64,000 nucleotides of DNA from CAJPPJ01 sp963536495 (GTDB taxonomy: Bacteria; Bacillota_I; Bacilli_A; RF39; UBA660), in the NCBI GenBank assembly GCA_963536495.1, contig CAUTAF010000008.1:1-64000 (forward strand), given 5' to 3'. The notes beneath the pieces were generated by a model, which worked only from the letters and a program-made list of their open reading frames with translations, had not been told where the DNA came from and did no database searches. Position numbers and translations under genes: made by a program. Every line of letters starts with the position of its first letter. The stretch's first letter is position 1. Positions 50,101 to 59,227 of the stretch are shown piece by piece.

Positions 50101-51713
50101 GCAACATCAATTTCATTCATAGGGTTGTACTTACAACTTTCAGTAGACATAGGTGCAAGTCTTATTATCTTATTATTAAATCTTTCTTTTCTAAATCCAC
50201 TTGTCAACTGATAGTTTTCACCTTTAATATCTAGTACGAATACACTTTCGTTCCAACTATCTATTAGGGTAGGTATGATAAGTGATACCCCTTTCCCTGT
50301 TCTTGTGGGTGCACCCACAAGAATATGAGTTTTACTATTATCTCTTAAAGTATGTCCATTATATTTACCCATAACAACACCTTTAGGAACAAGTAAATCA
50401 GTTGCGAATGGTTTTTGACTATCTTTTCCTAATAATAAGTTTTCCATTTCAGCCCACTTAGAACTTCCGTGTGTAGTCAAAATCTTCTTTTTATTTAAGA
50501 AATTTCTAGCAACATATCCTGCAATTAATAAGAACCATATAGATACATTGAACCACCAAACAATAAAACTTATGATAAAACTACCATTACCTTTGTTTTC
50601 TGCATATTCATTTAATAAAACAGCGTATTTATCATCTAATAATGTAAGCCCCATTTTATAATCGTTTAAAGCATTAAAAGTTGCTTGTTCATTTGCATAA
50701 AATTCTTGCATAGCTTTTAATTTTTGCTTATCTTTCTTACTTAAATCATTACCTTTGTTTTCAAGTTCAATTATCTTAGCATAGATATTATTTATTTCAG
50801 CTAAATATTTTTCATTATATTTATCTTGAATTTTTACAGCCTCTTCTAAACCAACTGCCCACTTCATATCTTTATCTTCAAAAGATTTATTGAATACTTT
50901 GAAGAAACTGTTTTCTTTGTGATGTTCTAATTTAATTCCAAATTGTTTTATATCTTCATCAGTAGGATATTTATGTTTATATTCTTTTAATTTACCTAAT
51001 GTTTCATCAAATTTTATAAACATCTCTCCTGTAAATTTTTTACCATTTACTTCAATTACAGAATTTTTTAGTATGATTTCTTTGTCAGTAAGACGATTAG
51101 TATAACTTCTATAAGCTACTATTGATACTGTTATCCAAACAACTAATAATAAACTTCCTAAAACAATTCCTATTATTTTTAACATTCCGTCTTTATTAGT
51201 TTTTGCAAATTGCTCATCATAACTAGGTATTCCTGTTTTACCCATTTCTTTAATTTTTTCATCTTCTTTTTTAAGAATATCTTTTATTCTTACACTGTCT
51301 TTTGCATATTTTTCTTTTGTTGATTTTTCTTTCTTTTCAACTTCTTTTAATTTTTCTTCATAATATTTAACATCATCATCTTCATCAGGATTTTTGTCAG
51401 TAATTTCCAATCTTTTATATTCTTCCTTAACTTTTTCTTTAGTTTGTTTTAATTTATTTTTGATTTCTTCCTTTTCTTCAGCTAATTTTTGAAAAATACC
51501 CTCATATTTTTTCTCAAAATTGTTGCTTTTTTTAGAAGATTGTTTGCCTAAATAAATGTAAGGAAAAGCATATAAACTTAGTGCTGTAATTCCTGCTAAG
51601 ATATAAGCAATGTCTACATTAAAATATATTAGTCCTATAACTACCACAAGAAATAGTCCTAAAGCAATCATAAGTTTCTTTAACTTTTCTTTTTCTTTTT
51701 TTGGTAATGCCAT
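47187..51713 (-). CDS. virD4: VirD4/TraG-type type IV coupling protein, very long
   Basis: 1508 residues against ~600-800 usual. Membrane segments at ~15-50, 178-200 and 378-402 with a coiled coil (60-160) and a ~175-residue loop. The motor follows: SSKWAEMENLLLG (418-429), Walker A GAPTRTGKGVS (467-477), SVFVLDIKGENY (490-501), then PVSLYLVIEPKDLVTMSPFA and Walker B LLFVLDEFPALGKM, and the T4CP signature LMIILQSLDQL. The last ~500 residues are charged and match nothing I recognise. It delivers the relaxase-DNA complex to the channel. Closely linked to virB10 upstream (70 bp gap with a hairpin). Confidence 0.92.
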   Translation of the reverse strand: MALPKKEKEKLKKLMIALGLFLVVVIGLIYFNVDIAYILAGITALSLYAFPYIYLGKQSSKKSNNFEKKYEGIFQKLAEEKEEIKNKLKQTKEKVKEEYKRLEITDKNPDEDDDVKYYEEKLKEVEKKEKSTKEKYAKDSVRIKDILKKEDEKIKEMGKTGIPSYDEQFAKTNKDGMLKIIGIVLGSLLLVVWITVSIVAYRSYTNRLTDKEIILKNSVIEVNGKKFTGEMFIKFDETLGKLKEYKHKYPTDEDIKQFGIKLEHHKENSFFKVFNKSFEDKDMKWAVGLEEAVKIQDKYNEKYLAEINNIYAKIIELENKGNDLSKKDKQKLKAMQEFYANEQATFNALNDYKMGLTLLDDKYAVLLNEYAENKGNGSFIISFIVWWFNVSIWFLLIAGYVARNFLNKKKILTTHGSSKWAEMENLLLGKDSQKPFATDLLVPKGVVMGKYNGHTLRDNSKTHILVGAPTRTGKGVSLIIPTLIDSWNESVFVLDIKGENYQLTSGFRKERFNNKIIRLAPMSTESCKYNPMNEIDVAFEGGLKESEQIDNIATLLSQSEKPDPFWDENGSIFIQGLMTFALYKVRQEGLAMKKRIKEVEGRDLTDAETLEANRRAGFSDINDVLVNPDNDMELKDYLSFLAGLSPNKNKNGKPLYGVPAVETVESEDGKKGFKQPAPENFIKHFDPTDTENNAKLMGVLQNSYPTNTGIIDKGIHPSIQKLFSKICTMSENMFGSVKAVGETKLKMFSTPIVRYNTSSSDFRIWDLMNYKTPVSLYLVIEPKDLVTMSPFARIVLIQIVNGLTSEMDYISGKGHKWRLLFVLDEFPALGKMEVLEKGIGYVAGYGMKLMIILQSLDQLFNIYGEKNGFMSNCAVQIFYTANENQTAKYVSETFGSETIEYENKSGMKAFSSGTKSETRQSRNLLSVSEVRNLPSDKILISVSGKPPILTEKIQYFKVPEYKGRTKIPYVISEGLDKIEDNKNIENDLSYKLTNPNNDDILNRYEVFYEPKNEVYGVESTFYRYYKVCYVLGYMKQPLIFARYETIVENGKTTVVAKGFVGDLLNNFDYNGKNKGIVLSRARTGLIKHQEDILSGVIAKVTNTDLKTYYKESIAGEGRFADKEYKKATGKNLEHLFDLDNQSMIDDLAVLNRSISMNKGEEFSNLFLPINSTLILDLEETDKDRAEMVFYGASLYDGLLETILKVNGGTNIKDDNSKGEDSLSEEIINPNNTEELILTSYENFYNFLKEDKEKGEKSTVNTDDWEQYFSKYYGTKSPFLKVKNDNGGVNSLQIIFEERIKEIKLALENNKNLEFSLKNGKEKYSKFELKTVTVKDEDGNNREQVVEEFKEEFKEQKVLGNPSVDYDLVRRYWINYTSKLDDEKYADFINNHYDDFVSYLAKKITRETYVMILSKFEVIDPQTERVIEHKIYVPIKMKVVDIGKAKENEDKDLDKQKMANAILRNLIKYLRNNNATWNALQKDVRSSLVEWEKAKEDTQLRKEMLDNVG

Positions 51714-51732
51714 TCTTACCCCCTTAAATAAA

Positions 51733-51768
51733 ATGAAATAGGTGTCCTACCCTTAGAGATAAAACACC
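51733..51768 (-). promoter_or_regulatory. Hairpin between virB10 and virD4
   Basis: ATAGGTGT (51739-51746) pairs with ACACCTA (51763-51769), 16-base loop. No long U-run, so a partial attenuator or processing site between the channel genes and the coupling-protein gene. Confidence 0.5.
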
Positions 51769-51782
51769 TACTTTTTTAAAAA

Positions 51783-53654
51783 TTATTTGTTAGTTCTTAC
51801 TCTTTCAAATTTAGGTAATCTTATATCTACATTGACTAAAATATTAGTTTTTGTTCCACTCTTAACCTTAACAGTATTAGGTCTTGTTACTACTTTTTGA
51901 ACTTCTCCATCAACTATTTGAGTTAAAGATTGTCCTATTCTTTCTCCTACTTGTCCACCACTTTCTGAATATACTACTCCATCTCTTGTATCATATTTTC
52001 TAAGTAATATTTCAGGTAATGTTGACGCAATTCCAAGTGTTCCCTCAAATATTGAAGAGGCTACGATTGACGCAATCTTTTTAAAGTATCTTTTATTAAC
52101 TTTTCCCTCAATTCCGTCTATTCCTGATAAATCTAAGCCTTTAAAGTTATCCATAAAGATATTATCTCCATTTGTTAAAATAATTCTATCCCAAACAGTT
52201 GCAACTCTTTCAAGTCCTCCGTTTGTCTTTAAAGGTATCATCTCACCCATAACCTTACTTCCTTTAGGTATCAATAAGAAATTACCTGTTAAACTATCAT
52301 AAACATCTTCTCTTACAATAGCTGTTACCCTACCTGGATAATCTGAATTTATTTCATTCATTATTACAGCTGGAATTATAGTTCCCTCTAATATATCATA
52401 TTTACCCTCTTCTTTTTCATAAGCATAGTAAGGAGTTTTATTGGCTCTTGCACTGTTGTTAGCACTTCCACCAATATTTCCACTAAATTTAACTCCGTCC
52501 GTAGGTTGTCTTCCCATTAAATCAGCAACTGCTTTATCAACTTCGTTAGCTTGGTAGTCTATATTTACTCCACCACTTATACCACCATTTGCTCCACTAC
52601 CTATTCCACTTCCATTTCTTTTCTTAGTAGATACTCCCATTTGGTTCAATGCACTTTCTTTTTGTTGTTTTGCACTAACATATTGTATTCTATCGTCCAT
52701 TCCACCTTTAAATACTGCTATATTACTTTCTGCTCCCTCTAATTTAATCATATTTCTATTTTTTCTAGGTTTTTCTACAACTTCTTTTTCTATATCGGCT
52801 CTAGTATCATCTGTATCATAACTATCGCTTTTAGCTTGTCTTTCCATTTCTTCTAAGGCTTTTAAACTTTCTTGCTCTCTTGCGTCTATTTCGTCCATTT
52901 GTTGTTGATTAGGGTCAACTCCATTAATGTTTCCATTTCCATTTCCAATGTTTTCATTTTCAGGATTTCCCTCACCTTGCATTTGGTTTTGTTGAGCCAA
53001 GTTTATATTATCATAGACAGAATTTCCTTGTTCTAATTGTTGTGAAAAAGAACTTTCTTGTCCATTGATAGAAGTATTAGACTTTAATTGGTTTAAATCA
53101 TCTGTTGAAAGTGTTTCTTCTTTAGCAATATCTTCAATTTTAGGTTGTTCTAAAGTTTCTTCTTTACTACCAAACATTGCATTAAATAATAACAATAATA
53201 ATGTTACTCCAAATATTCCACTTATGATATAAACGATTTTTCTATATTTAGGGTTTAAGATACTTTTTCTTTTACCCTTATCTATTTCAGGTGCATTTAT
53301 ATCTATATCTTCTTCTGCTTTAGGATTAAATTCAGCACCTGCCATTCTTTGATATTCTTTCTTTGCGTGTTCAACACTTTTTCTCTTTTCTTCTTTTGCT
53401 TTATTTTCTCTTTCTCTATTAAGTTCTTCTTCAGCAAAAGGTGTTTTGGCTGTTGAATTTACATCAGAATTAGAAGAATAATTATTAGAGTTTTCATAAC
53501 CTTTTTCTCTATTTATTTCATCTCTGTCTTCTAAATTTGTTTCTAAATCATCTATATGTGTTTCATTTGAATTATCAAAAGTTGAATTATTTCTTCTATC
53601 TCTATCATTTATAAAATCGTTATCTTTACCTAAGTTTGCATTATCATCAAACAT
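51783..53654 (-). CDS. virB10: VirB10/TrbI-like channel protein
   Basis: 623 residues, longer than the usual ~400. Cytoplasmic N-terminus (1-135, Asn/Glu-rich), one membrane helix (about 138-160, IVYIISGIFGVTLLLLLF), a long Gln/Asn linker, and the C-terminal barrel domain from ~425: EGTIIPAVIMNEINSDYPGR, VREDVYDSLTGNFLLIPKGS, RVATVWDRIILTNGDNIFMD and DGIEGKVNKRYFKKIASIVA. VirB10 spans both membranes and couples ATPase activity to channel gating, so its presence implies a diderm host. Lies between virB9 and virD4. Confidence 0.93.
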   Translation of the reverse strand: MFDDNANLGKDNDFINDRDRRNNSTFDNSNETHIDDLETNLEDRDEINREKGYENSNNYSSNSDVNSTAKTPFAEEELNRERENKAKEEKRKSVEHAKKEYQRMAGAEFNPKAEEDIDINAPEIDKGKRKSILNPKYRKIVYIISGIFGVTLLLLLFNAMFGSKEETLEQPKIEDIAKEETLSTDDLNQLKSNTSINGQESSFSQQLEQGNSVYDNINLAQQNQMQGEGNPENENIGNGNGNINGVDPNQQQMDEIDAREQESLKALEEMERQAKSDSYDTDDTRADIEKEVVEKPRKNRNMIKLEGAESNIAVFKGGMDDRIQYVSAKQQKESALNQMGVSTKKRNGSGIGSGANGGISGGVNIDYQANEVDKAVADLMGRQPTDGVKFSGNIGGSANNSARANKTPYYAYEKEEGKYDILEGTIIPAVIMNEINSDYPGRVTAIVREDVYDSLTGNFLLIPKGSKVMGEMIPLKTNGGLERVATVWDRIILTNGDNIFMDNFKGLDLSGIDGIEGKVNKRYFKKIASIVASSIFEGTLGIASTLPEILLRKYDTRDGVVYSESGGQVGERIGQSLTQIVDGEVQKVVTRPNTVKVKSGTKTNILVNVDIRLPKFERVRTNK

Positions 53655-53687
53655 CTTTTTATACCCCCTTTCACTATATTAATAAAA

Positions 53688-54533
53688 TTATTTCTTAATT
53701 CTAATTCTATTAAATCTAGCTGTTGTATTTCCTAATTTAGTTTGTCCTTGTTCAAATATCTTATCTACTATAAAGAACTTATGTCCATCTTTTTCTTCAA
53801 TTCTTTGGTTTACATTTTCAGGTTTACCTGTTTCATCTAAAACTTCTAAGATTGGCATTTCTTGAATACCTTTTTTCATTCTAACATAAGTTTTTATTCC
53901 ATCATTGTAAACTAAATCAGGACTTATAATGTTTGTGTCTTTTATTTCATAGTTTAAATCTCTTATTTCATTAGTAGGAATATTAGCAACTTCTGACATC
54001 ATCTTATCAGTTGTTATAGGCATTGTTAGTTTAGATACACTTGCCTCATTTGTATATGCTATAATTTCACTTTCTAATGGATATGTAAATTTAACCATTG
54101 GATTGAATATTGTTTTTGAAGTCTTTACATCAAAATAATATACTCTCTTATCAGTTGTTATGATAATGTTTGTGTCTAAGTCTTCAAATAAAGGTTTTAT
54201 ATATACTAAACTACTTCCATCTTTTCCCCCTCTAGTTTGGTCTAGCATAAATCCCTCTGTATTCCCACCTGCTATATAAAGTACATCTTCATTAGCCTCT
54301 AATTTGATAACTGTTATGAAATCTTCTTTAACAAAAATTTGATATGAGTTATCTTCAGCATAAGGGAAAATTGCACTAATTTTTTTGATTGCCTCTTTCT
54401 TTCCACTTATATAAGTAGGGTTTGTCGAATTGTTGTAAACTACTTTCTTTGCAAGAACTTTATCATTTGCTAAAACTTCAGTTCCTATTCCACCAACTAA
54501 TAATCCTAATGCTATTATCTTTGCTATTCTCAT
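53688..54533 (-). CDS. virB9: VirB9-like outer-membrane core protein
   Basis: 281 residues. Signal peptide MRIAKIIALGLLVGGIGTEVLA (1-22). N-terminal domain to ~165 with ADN/FPYAEDNSYQIFVKEDFIT, TTDKRVYYFDVKTS, VKFTYPLESE; C-terminal domain with PDLVYNDGIKTYVRMKKGI, PILEVLDETGKPENVN, HKFFIVDKIFEQGQTKLGN. This is the CagX/VirB9 pattern. With VirB10 it forms the outer-membrane core of the conjugation channel. 34 bp before virB10. Confidence 0.9.
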   Translation of the reverse strand: MRIAKIIALGLLVGGIGTEVLANDKVLAKKVVYNNSTNPTYISGKKEAIKKISAIFPYAEDNSYQIFVKEDFITVIKLEANEDVLYIAGGNTEGFMLDQTRGGKDGSSLVYIKPLFEDLDTNIIITTDKRVYYFDVKTSKTIFNPMVKFTYPLESEIIAYTNEASVSKLTMPITTDKMMSEVANIPTNEIRDLNYEIKDTNIISPDLVYNDGIKTYVRMKKGIQEMPILEVLDETGKPENVNQRIEEKDGHKFFIVDKIFEQGQTKLGNTTARFNRIRIKK

Positions 54534-54644
54534 TTTCCGTTCTCCTTTACTATTTATTTATATTTTTTTAATTTACTGTTCTAAAATTTCCTACATTTTT
54601 AACATATTACTTTAATTCTTTCAATGATTTTATTTCCTAAAATT

Positions 54645-56660
54645 CTAATTTTTGTTCTCAATTTTTTCTATTTTTTCTATTTTATCAAACATAAAATCAA
54701 AATCTTCTTTAAATTCATCTTTATATTTCCCAAAATACTTAATTATGTTTCTTATAAACTCTTTCTCCCCATTTTCATCTAATTTAAGTATTTTTCTTAA
54801 TGATTTACTATCTACATACTCTACATTTATTACATTATTGATATAAAGTATATTGATAATCTGTAAGTAAATAAACTCAACTAATTTCGATAAGAATAAA
54901 TAATCATAATTATTATTTATTATCTTTTCAACTTCTTTAAATGTCTTTGAAGTCTTCTCACTTACTCTTTTGTTTATTTCAAATTTTTCCCTTAAATTAT
55001 ATCTACTATAATAAAAATAATTTATATATTTCAACATCTTCATTCTTACTGTATCAACATTTATGTCCTTTAAATTTCTTATAAATTCCTTAAAGTCATT
55101 TATACTACTTTCTTTTTCTTTAACTAATATAAATAGACATTGCATATATATATATAAATATATTTGTAATAGATATTTCCCTAAACTACTTTCAAATTTT
55201 CCTGCAATCTCAACATTTACAGGATTAACTAAAACTGATTTTACCATATCAGTTATAAGTGTTTTATCACTTTCAAATCTTAAATTTGTTTTTTCTAATA
55301 AACCACTTTTCTTTATATTATCTATATAAGAAGAAAATAATACAAAATATTCACTTTTATTTATTGTAAGTATTTTAAAACTTATATTTTGTTTTTGAGC
55401 CTGAAAAAATTCTAAGTTTTGTAACCTTTTTTCAACAATTCTTTTTTCACTATATTGAAATATCAATCTATCACTTCTTGAAAAAACTTTTACTACTAAC
55501 TCAAGTTCCAATTTTATTTCCAAATCTATTTTAGGAAGTCTTATATAAACTATATTATTCATTCCACTTTCGTGTTTATCATCTTCTTTTGCTTTAACTC
55601 CTATAACCTTTATATTCTTTAGAATATTTTTCTTTGAGTTATCTATCAAGTTCTTTTCTAATAGTTGACATACAATAGCATATTTAATTTTTTCAATCTC
55701 TTCTGTCTTGATATGCTTTTCAACTTCTTCTTTTATATCATCACTTATTTCAAAATTAACATTTATTATATCCATTGATTTCAATTTATCAAAATATTCA
55801 AAATTAAAATTTTGTTCTAAATTCTCAATAGGATATTCATTTGTTAAAAATCTTATTCTTTTTGTATCAATTTCTTCAATACAATCATAGAATATTTGTC
55901 TTGCTTTTTTTTCAAGTTCATCTTCTGTATCTTTAAGTACAATAATCTTGTTCTTTTCATCAAAACCTGTATACAGAATTTCATCTATACTTAATAATTG
56001 TAAATCTATAAGTAAATTATAAAACTTTAAATTCAAATCATTAAACATAAATCTTTTATATATTTCATCTTTAACAAATTTTACATTGGCTACGAAATTT
56101 CCCTCATTATATATAGGATTTTCTTTTTTTAAATCCAATATTTCTACTTCAAGCAATGATGAAAAAGTTTCATTCATTTCTTTTGATGTCATTTTCCCAC
56201 TTTTTATAATGTAATAATTTATACTAAGTATTAACTTATACAATTTTTTAAATAAAAGTTCAAATTCTTCAAGTGATATAACCTTTTCTCCACTTATTAA
56301 ATTAGTATTTTTTATAAATTTATACAATTCTTCATTATCTTCTTCTTTTAAAACTTTCTTTGTGTTTTCCAAAAACTTTTTTAAATGTTCGTGGATTTTC
56401 CTTATTCTAGTTTTATAATTATTATAATGCAAATCGCTATGTTCAACTCTATTTTCATACTCATATTTTATGTTGTATAAATTCCTATCTTCTGTTTCTA
56501 TACTAGGAAATTTTGTCAACTCATTCAGTATGAAGATAGGTGTGAAAACAGTCGTATCTCTATGTATATTTTCCTTGTTATTTTTAGAAAAATATAATCT
56601 ATTTTTTAAGTCAAATATAGAATTTGAAAATATTTTTGTTTCTCTAAATTTATCAACCAT
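54645..56660 (-). CDS. Large unknown protein inside the conjugation operon
   Basis: 671 residues from the ATG at 56660 (GAGGTGTGAAA before it; an in-frame GTG is 6 bp upstream). Mostly helical, basic and rich in Leu/Ile/Tyr, without a clear membrane segment or signal peptide; a moderately hydrophobic stretch occurs near 500-520. It occupies the place between the pilin and virB9 where VirB4, VirB5 or VirB6 would be expected, but Walker motifs are absent. A system-specific component is likely. Confidence 0.72.
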   Translation of the reverse strand: MVDKFRETKIFSNSIFDLKNRLYFSKNNKENIHRDTTVFTPIFILNELTKFPSIETEDRNLYNIKYEYENRVEHSDLHYNNYKTRIRKIHEHLKKFLENTKKVLKEEDNEELYKFIKNTNLISGEKVISLEEFELLFKKLYKLILSINYYIIKSGKMTSKEMNETFSSLLEVEILDLKKENPIYNEGNFVANVKFVKDEIYKRFMFNDLNLKFYNLLIDLQLLSIDEILYTGFDEKNKIIVLKDTEDELEKKARQIFYDCIEEIDTKRIRFLTNEYPIENLEQNFNFEYFDKLKSMDIINVNFEISDDIKEEVEKHIKTEEIEKIKYAIVCQLLEKNLIDNSKKNILKNIKVIGVKAKEDDKHESGMNNIVYIRLPKIDLEIKLELELVVKVFSRSDRLIFQYSEKRIVEKRLQNLEFFQAQKQNISFKILTINKSEYFVLFSSYIDNIKKSGLLEKTNLRFESDKTLITDMVKSVLVNPVNVEIAGKFESSLGKYLLQIYLYIYMQCLFILVKEKESSINDFKEFIRNLKDINVDTVRMKMLKYINYFYYSRYNLREKFEINKRVSEKTSKTFKEVEKIINNNYDYLFLSKLVEFIYLQIINILYINNVINVEYVDSKSLRKILKLDENGEKEFIRNIIKYFGKYKDEFKEDFDFMFDKIEKIEKIENKN

Positions 56661-56723
56661 TTTCACACCTCATTTATTTTTATCCCCTTACTCCATTTAA
56701 AATGAATATATTTTTAAAAAAAC

Positions 56724-57164
56724 CTACTCTTCTATTTCCCCTACATTTAATTCGCTTGTTACAACAGCGTTTACTGGAATTTCTGTTCCACTGATTTTAT
56801 CAACAATTTTGTAAACAGCAAATGAAATTATAATTGCTAATACGAATACAACAACATATTGAGTGATTTGTGATAATTCAGGGTTAGCAAAGAATTTGAA
56901 TAGTCCAATTAAGAAATAAACTGTTCCTGCAACTGCTATTATAACTATGATAACTGTTCTGAATGTAATTAAGAAATCAATTACATCACCGAAGTCTTGA
57001 ACTTGGATACCACTACCTGAACCTGAACCTCCTCCCCCTGTTCCTATAACTGCTGAGAAACTGTTTGTACTTCTAGCGTTTTGAGCCTCTCTTGCAAAAC
57101 TCACCACTGTTGTCATTAAAAACATAACTGCCATTAACATAAAACTTTTGATTTTTTTAAACAT
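56724..57164 (-). CDS. virB2: VirB2/TrbC-like pilin
   Basis: 146 residues. Signal peptide to SFA (1-23), a short variable region with a Gly/Ser run (GTGGGGSGSGSG, ~42-53), then two hydrophobic helices (about 70-90 and 98-120) separated by FANPELSQ. This is the arrangement of conjugative pilins, which are processed and assembled into the pilus. The Gly-rich run and the ~20-residue polar tail are features of this copy. Confidence 0.75.
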   Translation of the reverse strand: MFKKIKSFMLMAVMFLMTTVVSFAREAQNARSTNSFSAVIGTGGGGSGSGSGIQVQDFGDVIDFLITFRTVIIVIIAVAGTVYFLIGLFKFFANPELSQITQYVVVFVLAIIISFAVYKIVDKISGTEIPVNAVVTSELNVGEIEE

Positions 57165-57183
57165 ACTTATCTCTTCTCCTTTT

Positions 57184-57888
57184 TTAATCTGAATATGCTT
57201 TGTTAAAATTTATATTACTAAGTTCCAATAAATTATTATCCCCTTTTTCCTTTATTGAAACTATATCCACTTCTTTTCCATCTAATGATGTTCTAGCTTT
57301 TCTTATTGAAAATCCATTAAATGCAAGTGCAACTGATACAAATAGAATTGATACTACTATATGTCTTACATAACTTGATAAATCATTATTAGCTAAGTAA
57401 TTCATTGTAGAAAGTAAAAATGTTACAGTTGCTAAAACTCCAAAAATTATTATTGTAATGATATTTATAGTCGTTATGAAATTCGATATAAATTGAAATC
57501 CACTTGTTGACATAAGTTCATTTTTAAAAGGTTCTGCACTTGTATAACCACTTCCAACAGATACTCCATTAAATGTAATTCCTTTTATAGCATTTATTAC
57601 CATTCTTGGTAAATGAATTACTAATATCATTACCATTATATGTCCTAAGAATGTTGTTACCAAATTTGTCATATCAGGATTGCTTAGCATTTCTAAAGCC
57701 TTTAGTATAATATTTATTGCTAAAGTATATACTATAAGACATTGTAAGATTAAAATAAATCCTGCTAAATATCCATTTAATTTTCCAAAGGCTTTTAAAC
57801 TTTCAAACATAAATTCACTTGCTTGAGCCTCTTTTGGTACAAATACAAAGAACATCATCAACATAATTAAAAAACTTTTCTTTTTCAC
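57184..57888 (-). CDS. Polytopic inner-membrane component of the conjugation system
   Basis: 234 residues from the GTG at 57888 (GAGGTG six bases before; another GTG lies at 57897). N-terminal signal-like helix, then about four more membrane segments (about 40-65, 80-100, 140-165, 175-200). The pair NPDMTNLVTTFLGHIM resembles NPELSQITQYVVVFVL of the next gene, so it may combine two VirB2-like halves; a small VirB6-like role is the alternative. Directly follows virB8. Confidence 0.6.
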   Translation of the reverse strand: MKKKSFLIMLMMFFVFVPKEAQASEFMFESLKAFGKLNGYLAGFILILQCLIVYTLAINIILKALEMLSNPDMTNLVTTFLGHIMVMILVIHLPRMVINAIKGITFNGVSVGSGYTSAEPFKNELMSTSGFQFISNFITTINIITIIIFGVLATVTFLLSTMNYLANNDLSSYVRHIVVSILFVSVALAFNGFSIRKARTSLDGKEVDIVSIKEKGDNNLLELSNINFNKAYSD

Positions 57889-57899
57889 TGAACTCACCT

Positions 57900-58598
57900 C
57901 TATATTTCATTTCTTGAAGTTGTCATATCTTCGATAAAAATTCCAACAGGGTTTGTTCTTAATTCTTCTTTTGTAGTAGGTGTCTTTACAGATACACTAA
58001 CAGTTGATTGGAAGAAATTTCTTTCTATTATTGTTCCATTAGGGTCAATAGTAATCTCTTGCCATCTTACATCAAAAGCTGGTTGATTAGGTATCTTAAC
58101 AATAACAATTTTATCTGTAAATCTTCTAGCACCTGTTCTTAAAAGATTTTCTCTTGCTTGTTTATCTATGTTCCATAATCTTGTTAAAACAGGTTTAGTC
58201 ATAAAGTGGCTTACATCTTGTAACTGTACTTGGAATTGCTCTTCAGTAGCTGGTACTTCTCTTAAATCTCTAATAACTTTTGCTAAAAAATAAGAAATTT
58301 GTGCGTCAGTAGGTTTAATATCATTACCATATTCTACTTCACCTAAATCAAGAACTTCTCCATTTGCTGTTACTGTAACTAAATATGGCACAAGTGGTTT
58401 TCTTTTAAAAATATAAAAGTTTATCAAGATACTTATTGCCAATATAAACAGTAACACTTTACTTACTCTTTCCCAAAACAATAAATTTTTTACTATCATA
58501 GTCATTTGATTATAAGGAGTATTTAATTTTGAAATATCTGTATTTCTAAAATCCTTTTTAAATTCACTAGGATAGCTTTCTTGTTTCTTATCGGTCAT
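57900..58598 (-). CDS. virB8: VirB8/TrbF-like assembly factor
   Basis: 232 residues. Cytoplasmic N-terminus (1-37), one membrane helix (about 40-57), then a NTF2-like periplasmic domain with DVRWQEITIDPNGTIIERNF, FFQSTVSVSVKTP and NPVGIFIEDMTTSRNEI, the VirB8/TrbF hallmarks. VirB8 nucleates channel assembly by contacting VirB9 and VirB10. Its stop codon is adjacent to the start of the polytopic protein. Confidence 0.9.
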   Translation of the reverse strand: MTDKKQESYPSEFKKDFRNTDISKLNTPYNQMTMIVKNLLFWERVSKVLLFILAISILINFYIFKRKPLVPYLVTVTANGEVLDLGEVEYGNDIKPTDAQISYFLAKVIRDLREVPATEEQFQVQLQDVSHFMTKPVLTRLWNIDKQARENLLRTGARRFTDKIVIVKIPNQPAFDVRWQEITIDPNGTIIERNFFQSTVSVSVKTPTTKEELRTNPVGIFIEDMTTSRNEI

Positions 58599-58645
58599 CT
58601 TTTTTTTAACCCCCTTTTTCTTTTACTGAAATGTAGTGTCTTCAA

Positions 58646-59056
58646 TTAAATTATATTTGCTTTTTGAATATAGTCAGGTAGTCCATAGTAAAAATCTAAT
58701 AAACTTACTTCAAGATATTCGTCTTTTCTCATATCTTCTCTAACTTTTTCAAAATTGCTTTTAAATAATTTAACTAAATTTTCTTTAAATTCTACTCTTG
58801 AAAATTTATTTTGTGATATATATTCTTTCTTTAAATTTTCATTAGTTCCCCTCATAACTTCTTCTCCTAACTTTTCTTTAAAAAAAGAATTTTTTATGTA
58901 AAAGTAAAAAATTATTTGTCTTAACTTGTAAAAGTTTACAGTCGCAACAGGTAAATTTTTGTTCTCATACAAAAAATCTTTTATGCCTTTCAAAAACAAA
59001 TAGAATACAAAGAAAATTATCCCTATTAAAAGCACTAGAAATAAAAAAGTCCACAT
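58646..59056 (-). CDS. Small membrane-anchored protein heading the conjugation operon
   Basis: 136 residues. A strong N-terminal membrane segment (2-25), then a ~105-residue basic helical domain. AGAGGTGTTAGTGTAAG before the ATG. First gene of the operon, after a leader with a palindrome at 59111-59129. No family recognised; a T4SS accessory by position. Confidence 0.7.
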   Translation of the reverse strand: MWTFLFLVLLIGIIFFVFYLFLKGIKDFLYENKNLPVATVNFYKLRQIIFYFYIKNSFFKEKLGEEVMRGTNENLKKEYISQNKFSRVEFKENLVKLFKSNFEKVREDMRKDEYLEVSLLDFYYGLPDYIQKANII

Positions 59057-59110
59057 CTTACACTAACACCTCTCTTTACTCTATGATTTTTCTAACATAT
59101 CATTCACGAA

Positions 59111-59155
59111 ATTAATGGTTATCATTAATAATATGAATTTTACAATTTTATTATA
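59111..59155 (-). promoter_or_regulatory. Conjugation-operon promoter with leader operator
   Basis: TATAAT (59150-59155, minus strand) has no good -35 box 17 bp upstream. The inverted repeat ATTAATG-GTTAT-CATTAAT (59111-59129) lies about 14-32 bp after the predicted start, where a bound repressor would block transcription. Expression of the transfer genes is therefore probably both activator-dependent and repressible. Confidence 0.5.
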
Positions 59156-59227
59156 TCACATTTTTTAGAAAAATAAATATCTTTTTTTGGTATAATATAC
59201 TTTTTTAAAAATATTTTTTTAATAAAA

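Noticed and set aside
54645..56660. Considered as VirB4 ATPase because of size and operon position
   Set aside because: No Walker A or B motif and no VirB4 sequence blocks anywhere in the protein.
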